From Methanothermococcus sp. (GTDB lineage Archaea; AGJL01; Methanococci; Methanococcales; Methanococcaceae), in the NCBI RefSeq assembly GCF_015523155.1, contig NZ_WAKW01000029.1:1-45581 (forward strand): a stretch of DNA of 45,581 nt, written 5' to 3'. Positions 8,716 through 18,173 of the stretch are shown here, piece after piece; position 1 is the first letter of the stretch, and each line of letters starts with the position of its first letter. A program made the translations under genes and the position numbers. The notes below the pieces were generated by a model. That model was not told the origin of the DNA. It worked only from the letters and a program-made list of their open reading frames with translations, and ran no database searches.

Positions 8716-9873
8716 TTATTCTTTAATGCTTTTTACAGCATTTAATCCAATATCTGCAACACTTTTTGGTAATCCGGCATATCCCGGAGCTAAATGCTCT
8801 GGTTTTTGTCCTTCTGTCAATACCCATGTTATAAAGTCCTTTATAGCTTTAACCTTTTCACTGTTGTAATGTTTTCCATTTTTATTTTCCCAAACCAACA
8901 GGTGAGTAAAGGCCACTATTGGATAGGCATTATCCCCTGGGGCGTTTAACATCTGTTTTAAATCTTCTTTGTATCCTTCTGTTGGGTTTGGTATGTTAGC
9001 TTTAACACCTGCAACAGCTGCTTTCATTGTATCGTCATTTACCTTAACAAATTTTCCATTTCTGTTCTGTAATTCAGCCGTTGGAAGTTTTTCCTCCACT
9101 GCATAGGATAATTCAGTATATGCGATGGAATATGGCGTATTTTTTAAAGTAGCTACAACACCAGGATTACCTTTTCCAGCTACTCCTCTTCCCATTTTAT
9201 CTGCTGGCCAATTGACTATTTTCCCAGCACCAACTTTTTCTTTCCAATCTTTGCTTATTAAACTTAGATATGTTGTAAATATTGCCGTTGTACCACTTGC
9301 ATCACTTCTGTGTATAACGATTATTTCTTTGTGAGGCAATTTACTTGCAATATCTGGATTGTATTTTTTAATTTCTGGGTCATCCCAATATTTTATATTG
9401 CCCATAAATATATTTGCCAAAGCTTCTTTACTTAATTTCAAAGAGGTATCTCCAATTTCAGGCACATTGTAACTTACAACAACAGCCCCTACAATTTCTG
9501 GGAATTGTAGTGGTTGATCTCCTGTTTGAAGGAATTTTTGCCACATACTTTTTCCAACCGGAGGGTCGCTCCTTCCAATATCTGTTAATCCTTTTAAAAA
9601 TACTTCCTGTCCATGACCAGAACCTCCGCCTTCATACTCTATCTTCACATTAGGATGGGTTTTTTGATAATCTGTAATCCATTTTTGTATTTGGTACTTT
9701 GGAAATGTAGCACCCGTGGTTCTCAAGATTATGGTTTTTGTAGTGGAGGTAGATTGAGCATTTGTCTGGGTATTGGTAGATTGAGTTTGGGAATTATTTC
9801 CCATACAACCAGCCATTGTAACTATTGGGACTATTAAACATATTCCCAATATCAAAGCCAATATTTTCTTCAC
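8716..9873 (-). CDS. pstS: Phosphate-binding lipoprotein PstS
   Basis: A 385-residue extracellular phosphate-binding protein. The N-terminus is a lipoprotein signal peptide: KK, a hydrophobic core, then TMAGC, with Cys22 as the likely lipidated residue. A Thr/Ser/Gln-rich linker follows. The mature part has PstS ligand-loop features (TTGATFPKYQIQKW, GRSDPPVG, HRSDASGTTAIFTTYL). It starts at GTG 9873 after AAGGTGA; no in-frame ATG fits. As first gene of the operon it delivers phosphate to PstC/PstA. The related molybdate/sulfate binders lack the DASGTT segment. Confidence 0.94.
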   Translation of the reverse strand: MKKILALILGICLIVPIVTMAGCMGNNSQTQSTNTQTNAQSTSTTKTIILRTTGATFPKYQIQKWITDYQKTHPNVKIEYEGGGSGHGQEVFLKGLTDIGRSDPPVGKSMWQKFLQTGDQPLQFPEIVGAVVVSYNVPEIGDTSLKLSKEALANIFMGNIKYWDDPEIKKYNPDIASKLPHKEIIVIHRSDASGTTAIFTTYLSLISKDWKEKVGAGKIVNWPADKMGRGVAGKGNPGVVATLKNTPYSIAYTELSYAVEEKLPTAELQNRNGKFVKVNDDTMKAAVAGVKANIPNPTEGYKEDLKQMLNAPGDNAYPIVAFTHLLVWENKNGKHYNSEKVKAIKDFITWVLTEGQKPEHLAPGYAGLPKSVADIGLNAVKSIKE

Positions 9874-9936
9874 ATTTTCACCTTATTATTTATTAGATGT
9901 TTTTAATAATTACAATGAATTATACTGTATATATAG

Positions 9937-9946
9937 GTATATAAAG
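9937..9946 (-). promoter_or_regulatory. Candidate TATA box of the pst operon
   Basis: On the minus strand the sequence CTTTATATAC lies 64 bases before the pstS GTG, giving a predicted transcript start about 25 bases further on and a leader of about 40 bases. No clear phosphate operator could be recognised around it. The rest of 9874-10164 is plain AT-rich spacer apart from the hairpin repeat at 10127-10165. Confidence 0.45.
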
Positions 9947-10126
9947 TTTTCTATTTGGAATTATAATTCATATTTTATGAACATATAAATAAGAAGATAT
10001 AGTATTTAGTAAATAATTAGATAAAGTATTTTATGCAATAAACGAAAAAAATAAAAGATAATTCACTATATACATTTTGAATAGAATCATTAGTAATTAA
10101 TATTTTTTAGAATAAATTACATTTCA

Positions 10127-10165
10127 CAAATTCTTCGAATTTGCTAATTTCCTCGCTTACGCTCT
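10127..10165 (+). repeat. Hairpin repeat fragment next to the tes homologue
   Basis: A perfect hairpin CAAATTC-TTC-GAATTTG (10127-10143) is followed by CTAATTTCCTCGCTTACGCTC. The same arrangement, a CAAA-type hairpin followed by TTTAATCTCCTCGCTTCGCTC, occurs at 4706-4746, so I take this as a fragment of the same dispersed repeat. It touches the stop codon of the preceding minus-strand gene and could act as its terminator. Confidence 0.5.
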
Positions 10166-11664
10166 TAAATATCCTTATTTTTTCTTTTTTTCCATTCTTC
10201 AATTGGTATTGAATATTTATCTTCAATCTGTTTTCTATATAATGTGTTGTAAGTGCAGAATGGTATTATCTTGTTATCTGGCAATGCGTAATGTATAACA
10301 CACCTTTGAACCCTTTTAGCATCAAAATTGTATGGGTCCATAAAATGCATGCATCCAATTAAAATCATATTAAAATGGAATTTTGAAAGGGCATTATAAT
10401 CTCCCTTTAATATTTTTATTAAGATTTCCGTAAATTTTATATTTGATGGCTTTTTTGAAGAATCCACTAAATTAGGCAGTTCTTTTGTGATTTTTAAAAG
10501 TATTTTTCCTTTTTCTATTTTGGATAATTTATGACATTCATCATTATGGTTTTCATAAACCTCTTTAAGAAGTTCTATAAAACCTTCAACATTAAAGAAT
10601 CTTGTTATAGGTATAAGTTTATCATTTTCTACAAATATATAGGTTGCAGCTCCACAGTGTTGGTGAGCTCCTAATTTTATCACCCGTCTATTTTCCCAGA
10701 GCTCGACAAATAACGATATTGGCACCACAAATGGCACAGGATAAAAATCATCTCTTAGAATTTCTCCGTTTGTCTGTTCCTCCACAAGTTTAATAAAATC
10801 TGGAATGGTTATTCTTTGCTCCAATCTTTTATTTTCATCAATTCTTCCAGTAAAAGAAACTGGCTGAACATTTACATTTCTAACAACATCTCTGTTTTTA
10901 GCTGCGAATCTTATCATATCTCCTATCTGGTCATCATTAACTCCTTTTACAAGTGTTGGAACCAAAACAACACTATTGAAATCGGCTTTTCTACAATTTT
11001 CTATAACCTTTAATTTCAAAGGTAGTAGATTTTTATTCCTTGCAATTAAATAGGGTTTTTCCGTCAAACCATCAAATTGTAAATAAATTGTGGATAATCC
11101 AGCTTCTTTTAGTTTTTTAATATACATAATATTTTTTAATTTTATGCCGTTGGTGGCAACTTGAACATGGTTGAATCCGAGCTCTTTAGCCATTTTTATT
11201 AATTCTGGTAAATCTTCCCTAACCGTTGGTTCTCCACCTGCAAACTGTATTGCAGGGCAAGGAACTTCCTCACTTCTCAAATTAATCATCATCTTTTTTA
11301 TCTCTTCCTTGGATGGTTCATATACCTTTTTTGTTCTATTAGCATTTGCAAAACATATAGGACAGTTTAAATTACACCTATTTGTTACATCTAAATTTGC
11401 CAGTACTGTTGTAGATCTATGGTTTGGACATAATCCACAGTCAAATGGACATCCGTCTTTAACATCAGTGTTTGGATTTCTTATTTTTTCTCCTATGTAT
11501 TCATACCTATTATATCGTTTATACATCTCACTATCATTCCAATAAACATCCCTAAATTTTCCATGTTCTGGACATTCCTTTTCTATTATGACCTTACCGT
11601 CTTCCTCAAATACATCTGCCTCTATTCTTTTTAAACATACTGGACATAGTGATATAGTCTTCAA
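10165..11664 (-). CDS. tes: Radical SAM protein, tetraether lipid synthase homologue
   Basis: A 499-residue radical SAM enzyme. An N-terminal rubredoxin-like site (CPVC then CPEHG, about residues 7-35) and a second cysteine cluster (CPFDCGLCPNH) precede the radical SAM motif CNLNCPIC and the GGEP SAM-binding motif. This order of metal sites is that of MJ0619-type proteins. MJ0619 was first linked to methanopterin methylation and later shown to be the tetraether lipid synthase joining archaeol chains. The GTG at 11673 belongs to the GGGTGAT ribosome binding site, so TTG at 11664 is the likely start. It stands alone between pst and a wHTH gene. Other MJ0619-family paralogues exist, so the exact reaction is not certain. 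Confidence 0.75.
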   Translation of the reverse strand: MKTISLCPVCLKRIEADVFEEDGKVIIEKECPEHGKFRDVYWNDSEMYKRYNRYEYIGEKIRNPNTDVKDGCPFDCGLCPNHRSTTVLANLDVTNRCNLNCPICFANANRTKKVYEPSKEEIKKMMINLRSEEVPCPAIQFAGGEPTVREDLPELIKMAKELGFNHVQVATNGIKLKNIMYIKKLKEAGLSTIYLQFDGLTEKPYLIARNKNLLPLKLKVIENCRKADFNSVVLVPTLVKGVNDDQIGDMIRFAAKNRDVVRNVNVQPVSFTGRIDENKRLEQRITIPDFIKLVEEQTNGEILRDDFYPVPFVVPISLFVELWENRRVIKLGAHQHCGAATYIFVENDKLIPITRFFNVEGFIELLKEVYENHNDECHKLSKIEKGKILLKITKELPNLVDSSKKPSNIKFTEILIKILKGDYNALSKFHFNMILIGCMHFMDPYNFDAKRVQRCVIHYALPDNKIIPFCTYNTLYRKQIEDKYSIPIEEWKKRKNKDI

Positions 11665-11734
11665 AATAATCACCCTAATAAAAATAATAAATTTAATTTT
11701 TATAAATTATATTATTTAATTATATATATTTAAT

Positions 11735-12313
11735 CTAATTATTTTTACAATCATCATTAATATTATTCCCATCACTAACAACTATTTTAACAGGCAAAAA
11801 TGGTATCTTAATTTCTTTCTTTTTAATTTTTTTATCGAGCATTATCACTTCGTTTAATTTATTTTGGAGTCCTTTTGATAATTTTTTTACGAGTTCAGAG
11901 GGAGACACCGCTGAGTAAATATAAGGTTTTTTACCCAACCCCTCTTTATTAGACTTTTCTCTGACTACAATTCCACTTTTATACATTTCCAAAATTGCCT
12001 CCCTTATGGTGGAGGGATATATGCCAGTTCCATGAGCTATTTCATCCACTGTGCTATTTCCATATTTTCTAAGGTAAATATATATTTTAGCCTTTACCTC
12101 ACTTGATAAAAGGTTTGACAAATTACTTATTAATGATTTGTCTATGTTTTCAATGGTTTTTTTGATTACAATTGATTTATTTTTTTCCTTGTTTTTTACC
12201 TTTTCTAAAATTTCTTTTACCTCATTCTCGGTTTTATCGCTATTATTTTTTTCATCCCCATAATATTCATTTTCTAAACGGTTTTTAGAGTCATCAACTT
12301 TTTCACCATACAT
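11735..12313 (-). CDS. Winged-helix transcriptional regulator
   Basis: A 192-residue protein with a charged, low-complexity N-terminal third and a winged-helix domain at about 66-135. In that domain the helices LSSEVKAKIYIYLRKYG, TVDEIAHGTGIYPSTIREAILEMYKSGIV and a basic wing (REKSNKEGLGKKPYIY) are clear. This is the TrmB/ArsR-like type that binds promoter DNA. The ATG at 12313 follows GGTGAT. It is divergent from the U32 gene and 70 bases upstream of the tes homologue in the same direction, so it may regulate either one. The ligand is unknown; no metal-binding cysteines are visible. Confidence 0.8.
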   Translation of the reverse strand: MYGEKVDDSKNRLENEYYGDEKNNSDKTENEVKEILEKVKNKEKNKSIVIKKTIENIDKSLISNLSNLLSSEVKAKIYIYLRKYGNSTVDEIAHGTGIYPSTIREAILEMYKSGIVVREKSNKEGLGKKPYIYSAVSPSELVKKLSKGLQNKLNEVIMLDKKIKKKEIKIPFLPVKIVVSDGNNINDDCKNN

Positions 12314-12508
12314 AAAATCACCACATATATTTCAAAATTTATATTTAATTATATTTATAATATACCTATACCATATATTTTATTAATAATAATGTCCTTA
12401 TCCACAGGTCATAATATAATTTTTATAATATAAATATATGATGGTATAATATTAATCTAAATAACTATTAATATAAATATCAATAATTTTTGATAATTTG
12501 GTGAAAAT

Positions 12509-13744
12509 ATGGTTGAATTGCTTGCACCTGCACGAGATTTAACATGCTTAAAAACTGCCATTAATTATGGTGCAGATGCAGTTTATTGTGGTTTAAAAGA
12601 GTTAAACATGAGATTTACAGCTAAAAATTTTAATAGAGATGAATTAAAGGAAGGAATAAAATTTGCACACGAAAATAACAAAAAAGTCTATTTATGCACA
12701 AATACCGTTGTTTATGAAAATGATTTGAAGAAATTAAATGATATTTTTGATTTTGCCAATAGTTCAGAAGTTGATGCAGTAATAGTCAGCGATTTGGGAG
12801 CAATGGAACTGGCAAAAGAGTATGGTCTTAGAATCCATGCAAGTGTTCAAACAAATATTACCAATTCATTAACTGCTAAATTTTATTCAAAATTTGCAAA
12901 AAGGATAATTCTATCAAGAGAATTAACCTTGAACCAAATAAAAGATATTCGAAACAATTTAAAAAATGATGATAATGGCAAATATAACAATAGTTATTAC
13001 AATTTAGAGCTCGAAGGATTTATACACGGAGCTCTCTGCGTGGCAATAAGTGGAAGGTGTTTTTTAAGTTCATACCTATTTAACAAAAATGCGAACTGTG
13101 GAGACTGTCTTCAACCGTGTAGAAGAAAGTGGAAATTGATAAATGAACATGTTGATGGCACCCATGAGATAGTTTGTGAAGGAAAATACCTTCTATCTCC
13201 AAAGGATATATGCATGATTGAATATGTGCCTGAGCTCATGGAGGTGTTAGATAGTTTTAAAATAGAGGGCAGAGCAAAAAATGCCGATTATGTAATGAGA
13301 ACAGTTAAAACCTATCGAGAAGCTATTGATTCGGTGATTGATGGAACCTATAATGAAAAAATTCCATACTTTAAGAAGGAACTCCAAAAAGTGTATAATC
13401 GAGAATACGACACAGGATTTTATTTTAGAGATTTAACCAATAACCATGATTTTCAGTATGAAATAGAAGGGAATGCTTCACCATATAGAAAGGTAGAAAT
13501 TGGAACTGTTGTTAATTTCTATAAAAAAGTTGGAGTTGCAGAGATAAAACTTATAGATGATTTAAAAGTAGGGGACGAAATATTGATTATAGGCAATAAA
13601 ACAGGATGTGTGGAGGAAAAAATAAATTCCATCCAAATAAACCATAAAACCATAAGTATTGGAAAAAAAGGAGAGAATATTGGTGTAAAGCTAAACAATA
13701 TTGTGAGGGAAAATGATAGAGTTTTTAAATTAATTAAATTTTAA
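12509..13744 (+). CDS. U32 family peptidase-like protein
   Basis: A 411-residue protein of the U32 family (collagenase-like/YegQ type). The N-terminal TIM-barrel starts LLAPARD and contains GADAVYCGLKELNMR. The family cysteine set is seen as ALCVAISGRC, then CGDCLQPCRRKW (four to five Cys around 180-215, likely an Fe-S site), followed by the LLSPKDICMIEYVPEL segment and a small C-terminal beta domain. Bacterial relatives TrhP and RlhA hydroxylate tRNA or rRNA using prephenate; archaeal members are mostly uncharacterised. ATG with GGTGA upstream. Not obviously in an operon. RNA hydroxylation is inference from the family. Confidence 0.85.
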   Translation: MVELLAPARDLTCLKTAINYGADAVYCGLKELNMRFTAKNFNRDELKEGIKFAHENNKKVYLCTNTVVYENDLKKLNDIFDFANSSEVDAVIVSDLGAMELAKEYGLRIHASVQTNITNSLTAKFYSKFAKRIILSRELTLNQIKDIRNNLKNDDNGKYNNSYYNLELEGFIHGALCVAISGRCFLSSYLFNKNANCGDCLQPCRRKWKLINEHVDGTHEIVCEGKYLLSPKDICMIEYVPELMEVLDSFKIEGRAKNADYVMRTVKTYREAIDSVIDGTYNEKIPYFKKELQKVYNREYDTGFYFRDLTNNHDFQYEIEGNASPYRKVEIGTVVNFYKKVGVAEIKLIDDLKVGDEILIIGNKTGCVEEKINSIQINHKTISIGKKGENIGVKLNNIVRENDRVFKLIKF

Positions 13745-13939
13745 TATAATGATATTTAATTTATTTACATCTTAGTTTTCATAATATTCTTTTATGATGT
13801 ATATTTAGATATTTAGATTATAATATATTTTATAAATATTTTTTATTTTAGGTATTTTTTCTAAAATAAAAAGGATACATAACCTTTAAATAAATTTAAA
13901 TACAATATTTATTTAATATTTTAAACAGGAGGTTTTATT

Positions 13940-14239
13940 ATGATACCAAAAGGGACAGTTAAGAGATTGATGAAAGAAAACACCAATATGAATATATCTA
14001 CTGAATCAGTTGAAAAACTTGTGGAAATTTTGCAGGAATATATTGTAACCACAACAATATTGGCTGAGGAAAACGCGAAAAAGGATAAGAGAAAAACCAT
14101 TAAAGCAAGAGATATCGAATACTGTGATGAAGAGAGATTGAGAGTAAAAATTGTGGAAATAGCAGATAGAACTGAAAAAGTTAATATATTAACAAGAGAA
14201 TTTTTAAAGGTCTTAGCTTCTGAATTAAAGAGAATATAA
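13940..14239 (+). CDS. Archaeal histone with C-terminal extension (MJ1647-like)
   Basis: A 99-residue histone-fold protein, longer than the usual 66-69-residue archaeal histone. The histone fold (about 1-66) ends with KTIKARDIEYCD. A helical tail follows (ERLRVKIVEIADRTEKVNILTREFLKVLASEL). The N-terminus IPKGTVKRLMKENTNMNIS and the tail align well with my memory of M. jannaschii MJ1647, which tetramerises through its tail and bridges DNA instead of forming extended nucleosome-like superhelices. A strong AGGAGG site precedes the ATG, and a TATA-like TTTAAATA lies at about 13886-13905, suggesting good expression. Confidence 0.88.
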   Translation: MIPKGTVKRLMKENTNMNISTESVEKLVEILQEYIVTTTILAEENAKKDKRKTIKARDIEYCDEERLRVKIVEIADRTEKVNILTREFLKVLASELKRI

Positions 14240-14315
14240 TTTTATATTTAATCATATTATAATTATATAAAAATTCACATATAAAAAATATAATATTATA
14301 AAATTAAGTGATACT

Positions 14316-14996
14316 ATGGATATTGCAGTTGTAAAATTTTTAGGCACAAATTGTGATAAGGATGTATGTCATGCTATTAAATTGGCAGGAGGAAATCCAA
14401 AATTGGTATGGTTTTCTGAAACAGATTTAAGTAAATTTAAAGGTGCAGTAATTCCAGGTGGGTTTTCCTATGGGGACTATTTAAGGGCAGGTGCCATAAG
14501 CTCAAAAACACCAGTAATAAAAGGATTAAAAAAGATGGTTGATGATGGAAAACCAGTATTGGGTATCTGCAACGGAGCTCAGATAGGTTTAGAAGCTGGT
14601 TTTTCATATGGAACATTAACAAATAACATAAACGCAAGATTTATATGTAAATGGGTATATATTAGAGTTGAAAACAACAACACACCATTTACAAAGTATT
14701 ATAAAAAAGGAGATGTATTAAAAATACCAATAGCTCATGCAGAAGGTAGATTTTATACTGATGAAGATTCCCTTCAAAAGATGTATAAAAAGAATATGAT
14801 AGTATTTAAATACTGTGATGAAAACGGAGAAATTACCGAAGGGGCTAATCCAAACGGTTCAGTTGACAATATAGCAGGAGTGTGTAATGAAATGAAAAAC
14901 TGTGTTTTATTAATGCCTCATCCTGAAAGAGCCAGTGAAAAAATATTGGGCTCAGATGATGGTTTAAACATGTTTAAAGGAATGTTAATTAGTTAA
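14316..14996 (+). CDS. purQ: Phosphoribosylformylglycinamidine synthase subunit I
   Basis: A 226-residue class I glutamine amidotransferase that supplies ammonia to PurL in the fourth step of purine synthesis. It starts DIAVVKFLGTNCD, has the oxyanion strand VIPGGFSYGDYLRAGA, the nucleophile elbow GICNGAQIG (Cys85), and the His/Glu partner in MPHPERASE. Length is normal for the small PurQ that works with separate PurL and PurS. The weak GTGAT site fits the ATG at 14316. purL and purS are not in the window. Confidence 0.95.
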   Translation: MDIAVVKFLGTNCDKDVCHAIKLAGGNPKLVWFSETDLSKFKGAVIPGGFSYGDYLRAGAISSKTPVIKGLKKMVDDGKPVLGICNGAQIGLEAGFSYGTLTNNINARFICKWVYIRVENNNTPFTKYYKKGDVLKIPIAHAEGRFYTDEDSLQKMYKKNMIVFKYCDENGEITEGANPNGSVDNIAGVCNEMKNCVLLMPHPERASEKILGSDDGLNMFKGMLIS

Positions 14997-15008
14997 TTTT
15001 ACTTTACT

Positions 15009-16169
15009 TTAAGATTTATATACATCATAATTAATTTTATTATTGTTTAAAAATTCTTTTATATATTGTAGTGTATTCTCATAAGTCAGTTTTTTATTTT
15101 TTAATTTTTCTTCCAACATCTTCCCCACATCATCATCTTTGCAGTTTTTTATTAGAAATATATTTGAACCTTCTGTAATCATTGGATTTTTTAAAATATC
15201 ATCCCTATCGCCATCTGTAATGCCTATTATCTTAATACCAAATCTGGCTAAAATATCTCCGCAGATGATTGTAGTATCATCTCCAACAGTGATTACAGTA
15301 GAAACATTTTTATTTTTTATTTTCTCTAAAACATCTTCCCCTGCATGATTTACAAAAATAATTTCTCCTTTATGGTTTGTTTTTTTCATTGTTATTTTTT
15401 TTATAGTATTATTTTTCTTATTCCTATTGGTATTGGATGGATGCCTTCTTAGAATGCCTGTCTTTACAATAGCACTTTTTAAATTAATCTCGCCCAGTTT
15501 TTCAACTCCATGCCATTTTACTTCGCCATTAATTATATCTATTAATCTGTTATTTTCAGATACTAATATTACAGGAGCTCCTTTTGCCCTGCCTACCACT
15601 ATTCCATTTATCATTACAGGTTCTCCAATATCAACCCCATGGATCTTTCTAAATAGTCTGTTTCCTTCATTCCATATGTTTAATCCATTGCTTATACATT
15701 CCTCTATATTCAAATTTAATTTTTTTGAGAGGTATTCTATTAAAAGATTTAAATTTTTATTAATGTTATTCATATTATATTTATCCTTATTCCATATTAA
15801 AATTGTTCCATCCTTTTCTCCGGGTCTCTCTATTTGGATTATTGGTTTATAGATTCCTGACCTCTCTACAACGATTTTCCCAAATGTATGACCAGTTTCC
15901 TTTGATTTTCCATAGTTCATTAAAATTAGAATATCATTATCTCCTAATTTTTTCAAACTCATGGATGGAACAAGTTTTTCTGAAATATCAATTACATCTT
16001 GCAGGTTGTTGTCTATTACAGCCACCCGACCCATAGTCCCCCCAAGCTTTGCTCTTATATTCACATGTATATTATACTCATTTGAAAAATCTTTTAAAAT
16101 GTTCAAGATTTTTTTTGCATAACCTGTGTCGATTATTTCAGGTCCATGAATAACCATTCCTATATCCAT
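15009..16169 (-). CDS. DUF2117-like archaeal protein
   Basis: A 386-residue soluble protein; I read it as a DUF2117-type conserved archaeal protein of unknown role. The N-terminal half starts MDIGMVIHGPEIIDTG and contains GGTMGRVAVIDN and NYGKSKETGHTFG. The middle has a Gly-rich VVGRAKGAPVIL. The C-terminal half has GDDTTIICGDILARFGIKIIGITDGD, a Rossmann-like strand-loop with acidic residues. A start seven codons upstream (16190) has no ribosome binding site, so the ATG at 16169 is preferred. A basic Asn-rich linker (around 255-275) separates the two halves. It converges on purQ. No function is assigned. Confidence 0.7.
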   Translation of the reverse strand: MDIGMVIHGPEIIDTGYAKKILNILKDFSNEYNIHVNIRAKLGGTMGRVAVIDNNLQDVIDISEKLVPSMSLKKLGDNDILILMNYGKSKETGHTFGKIVVERSGIYKPIIQIERPGEKDGTILIWNKDKYNMNNINKNLNLLIEYLSKKLNLNIEECISNGLNIWNEGNRLFRKIHGVDIGEPVMINGIVVGRAKGAPVILVSENNRLIDIINGEVKWHGVEKLGEINLKSAIVKTGILRRHPSNTNRNKKNNTIKKITMKKTNHKGEIIFVNHAGEDVLEKIKNKNVSTVITVGDDTTIICGDILARFGIKIIGITDGDRDDILKNPMITEGSNIFLIKNCKDDDVGKMLEEKLKNKKLTYENTLQYIKEFLNNNKINYDVYKS

Positions 16170-16221
16170 TCTATCATCTTTATATAACATTATAGTGTAT
16201 ATCTCTTATTTTTTATGCTTC

Positions 16222-16452
16222 TTATTTATTATTTTTTAATCTATCCAATATCAAAGCTTTTTTAAAACATTCTAATGCCTCATCGTATCGTCCCAAATTT
16301 CTAAGTGCAAGTGTTTTATAAAACCAGGCATCTATGTATGTGGGTTTGATTTCAATAGCTCGATTAAAGTATTTTAATGCCGCTTCGTGATTTCCATTAT
16401 TTCCAGCGGCTATGCCTTTTTTTACAAAATATTCAGGAGTCTCATTGCACAT
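16222..16452 (-). CDS. Small TPR-repeat protein
   Basis: A 76-residue protein made of two tetratricopeptide repeats plus caps: AAGNNGNHEAALKYFNRAIEIKP and YKTLALRNLGRYDEALECFKKALILD, each with the W/Y-LG-A-A-P pattern of TPR helices. TPRs are protein-binding scaffolds. A GGAGGGG site precedes the ATG at 16452. It lies 21 bases downstream of the deacetylase-like gene in the same direction. The partner is unknown; with only two repeats it may dimerise or act as an adaptor. Confidence 0.8.
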   Translation of the reverse strand: MCNETPEYFVKKGIAAGNNGNHEAALKYFNRAIEIKPTYIDAWFYKTLALRNLGRYDEALECFKKALILDRLKNNK

Positions 16453-16473
16453 ATCTACACCCCTCCATATATA

Positions 16474-17268
16474 TTAATTTTTTGTTGTATTTAAAAAATA
16501 ATTTAAAAATTCCAAACCTCCTCCATAATTTACGGCTTTTGGATGTATGGATAGATAAAACTGATGCTGAGATGTTTTATAATCTGAAATTGCCAATAGT
16601 TCTGTAATTTTAACAAGATTTTTTGGCATATACCATGTATATTCTTTATTTGTAATTATAATTTTTTCCATTGAATTATTATCCTTTTTCAATAGGTAAT
16701 AATCCATTATAATGCTGATATTTTTATTTAAAAATACCTCTTCTGAGTCCTTTGATATTTTGTATCTTGGAGGTATGAAATATTTTATTTTTTTAGTATC
16801 TATACCGCAGTCATTTAGTATTTTAAATGATTCATTTAATTTTTTCTCAGCGACTGTTTTATTACAATTATATTCACCCCCTATATGATTGTACGCATGA
16901 TACTCCAAATGATAACCTTCTTTTTCTAAAAATTGCAGGTATTTTACAAAATTTGGATAGTTTTCAATATTATATTTATTGGCATGATTTACTATTATAA
17001 ACAAAAATGTTCTATTTTGATAGTTGTTCCTATTTATTATATTTACAATTTCTTTTAATTCTTTAAGATATATTGGACTCACATCATGAACAAGAATAAT
17101 AGGTTTTTTGGGTTCATTAAATGTAAATTTTATATTGTTATCGACATTCGTCATATTGTCTATATTTAACTCCATTTTGAAATTCTGCACTGTAAAAAAT
17201 AATGTTGCAAAACTTACAGTTAAAATTGTTATTAAAATTAATATAACAATGTAAACAGCGTTTTTCAT
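16474..17268 (-). CDS. Membrane-anchored polysaccharide deacetylase-like protein (DUF2334-like)
   Basis: A 264-residue protein with one N-terminal membrane segment (about 5-27) followed by an outside-facing domain. The domain shows a deacetylase-type (beta/alpha) barrel pattern: HDVSP with a metal-binding Asp, EYHAYNH with the His pair, FIPPRY, and SIHPKA near the C-terminus. These are the hallmarks of DUF2334/NodB-like carbohydrate esterases. The substrate is unknown; a surface glycan is a reasonable guess. The ATG at 17268 follows GAGATGAT. It is followed by the TPR gene and preceded by the agmatinase-like gene. Confidence 0.65.
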   Translation of the reverse strand: MKNAVYIVILILITILTVSFATLFFTVQNFKMELNIDNMTNVDNNIKFTFNEPKKPIILVHDVSPIYLKELKEIVNIINRNNYQNRTFLFIIVNHANKYNIENYPNFVKYLQFLEKEGYHLEYHAYNHIGGEYNCNKTVAEKKLNESFKILNDCGIDTKKIKYFIPPRYKISKDSEEVFLNKNISIIMDYYLLKKDNNSMEKIIITNKEYTWYMPKNLVKITELLAISDYKTSQHQFYLSIHPKAVNYGGGLEFLNYFLNTTKN

Positions 17269-17327
17269 TGTATCATCTCTAAAAAAATAATTATATTTAT
17301 GTAAGTCCTTATTTTATATTTCCTATA

Positions 17328-18173
17328 TTACATTATCATTAGTATGAGCTCCCTTATTATCTTAGCCGCAGCAATTGATGTGATGTTTCCAACATCGTAT
17401 GGTGGTGATACCTCAACAACATCAAAACCTACTATATTATCTTTCAATTCTTTAAATAAATATAACGAATTCATCAATTCTTTTGTAGAAAATCCACATG
17501 GCTCAGGAGTTCCTGTTCCAGGAGCATATGCGGGGTCTAAAACATCTATATCTATTGTAATATATATTGGTTTATCCAATGATTCAATTTCTTTTATATC
17601 TTCCTTTGTAGGTAAATCCATACATATATTATTATTTTCCCATCCAAATTCCCATTCTTCTTTATCCCCGCTTCTTATTCCAAACTGATAAATATCCTTT
17701 GTTAAATCAAAACATCTTCTAATTACACTGGCATGAGAGTATTTATTACTCATATATTCTTCCCTTAAATCACAATGGGCATCGAACTGTATTAAAATAA
17801 AATCATTATATATATCCTTTACGGCTTTTACTATGGGATAGGTAATGGAATGTTCTCCACCCATTACTACTGGTATTTTTTTTCTTTTAATAATATTTTT
17901 AGATGCATTATATACTCTTTTAATAATATCCATTTGACTACCTTCGATAATAATATTGTATAAATCACATACATTTGCATCAATTAAATCTTTTTTTAAT
18001 ACTGGACTAAATGTTTCCAATCCCCATGATGATTTTCTTATTTCGTCTGGTCCAAATCTAGCACCAGGTTTGTAGGATGTTGTGGCATCGTATGGGATCC
18101 CAAAGATTGCAAAATCAGCATCTTTAAAATCAGAGTATGCACATAAATATTTAGAAAAATCTTCAAAATACAT
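17328..18173 (-). CDS. speB: Agmatinase-family ureohydrolase
   Basis: A 281-residue arginase/agmatinase-fold enzyme with all manganese ligands visible: GGEHS (His), DAHCDLR (Asp-His-Asp), and DIDVLDP (two Asp). Agmatinase splits agmatine to putrescine and urea for polyamine and, in archaea, hypusine or agmatidine-related pathways. Length is typical. The GAGGTGAT site supports the ATG at 18173. Its substrate could be another guanidino compound, since the family is broad, but archaeal members of this length are usually agmatinases. Confidence 0.88.
   Translation of the reverse strand: MYFEDFSKYLCAYSDFKDADFAIFGIPYDATTSYKPGARFGPDEIRKSSWGLETFSPVLKKDLIDANVCDLYNIIIEGSQMDIIKRVYNASKNIIKRKKIPVVMGGEHSITYPIVKAVKDIYNDFILIQFDAHCDLREEYMSNKYSHASVIRRCFDLTKDIYQFGIRSGDKEEWEFGWENNNICMDLPTKEDIKEIESLDKPIYITIDIDVLDPAYAPGTGTPEPCGFSTKELMNSLYLFKELKDNIVGFDVVEVSPPYDVGNITSIAAAKIIRELILMIM

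Noticed and set aside
15427-15852. Open frame of 141 codons on the + strand opposite the DUF2117-like gene
   Set aside because: Shadow of the minus-strand gene; composition (Phe/Leu/Ser/Pro) is typical of antisense reading of AT-rich coding DNA.
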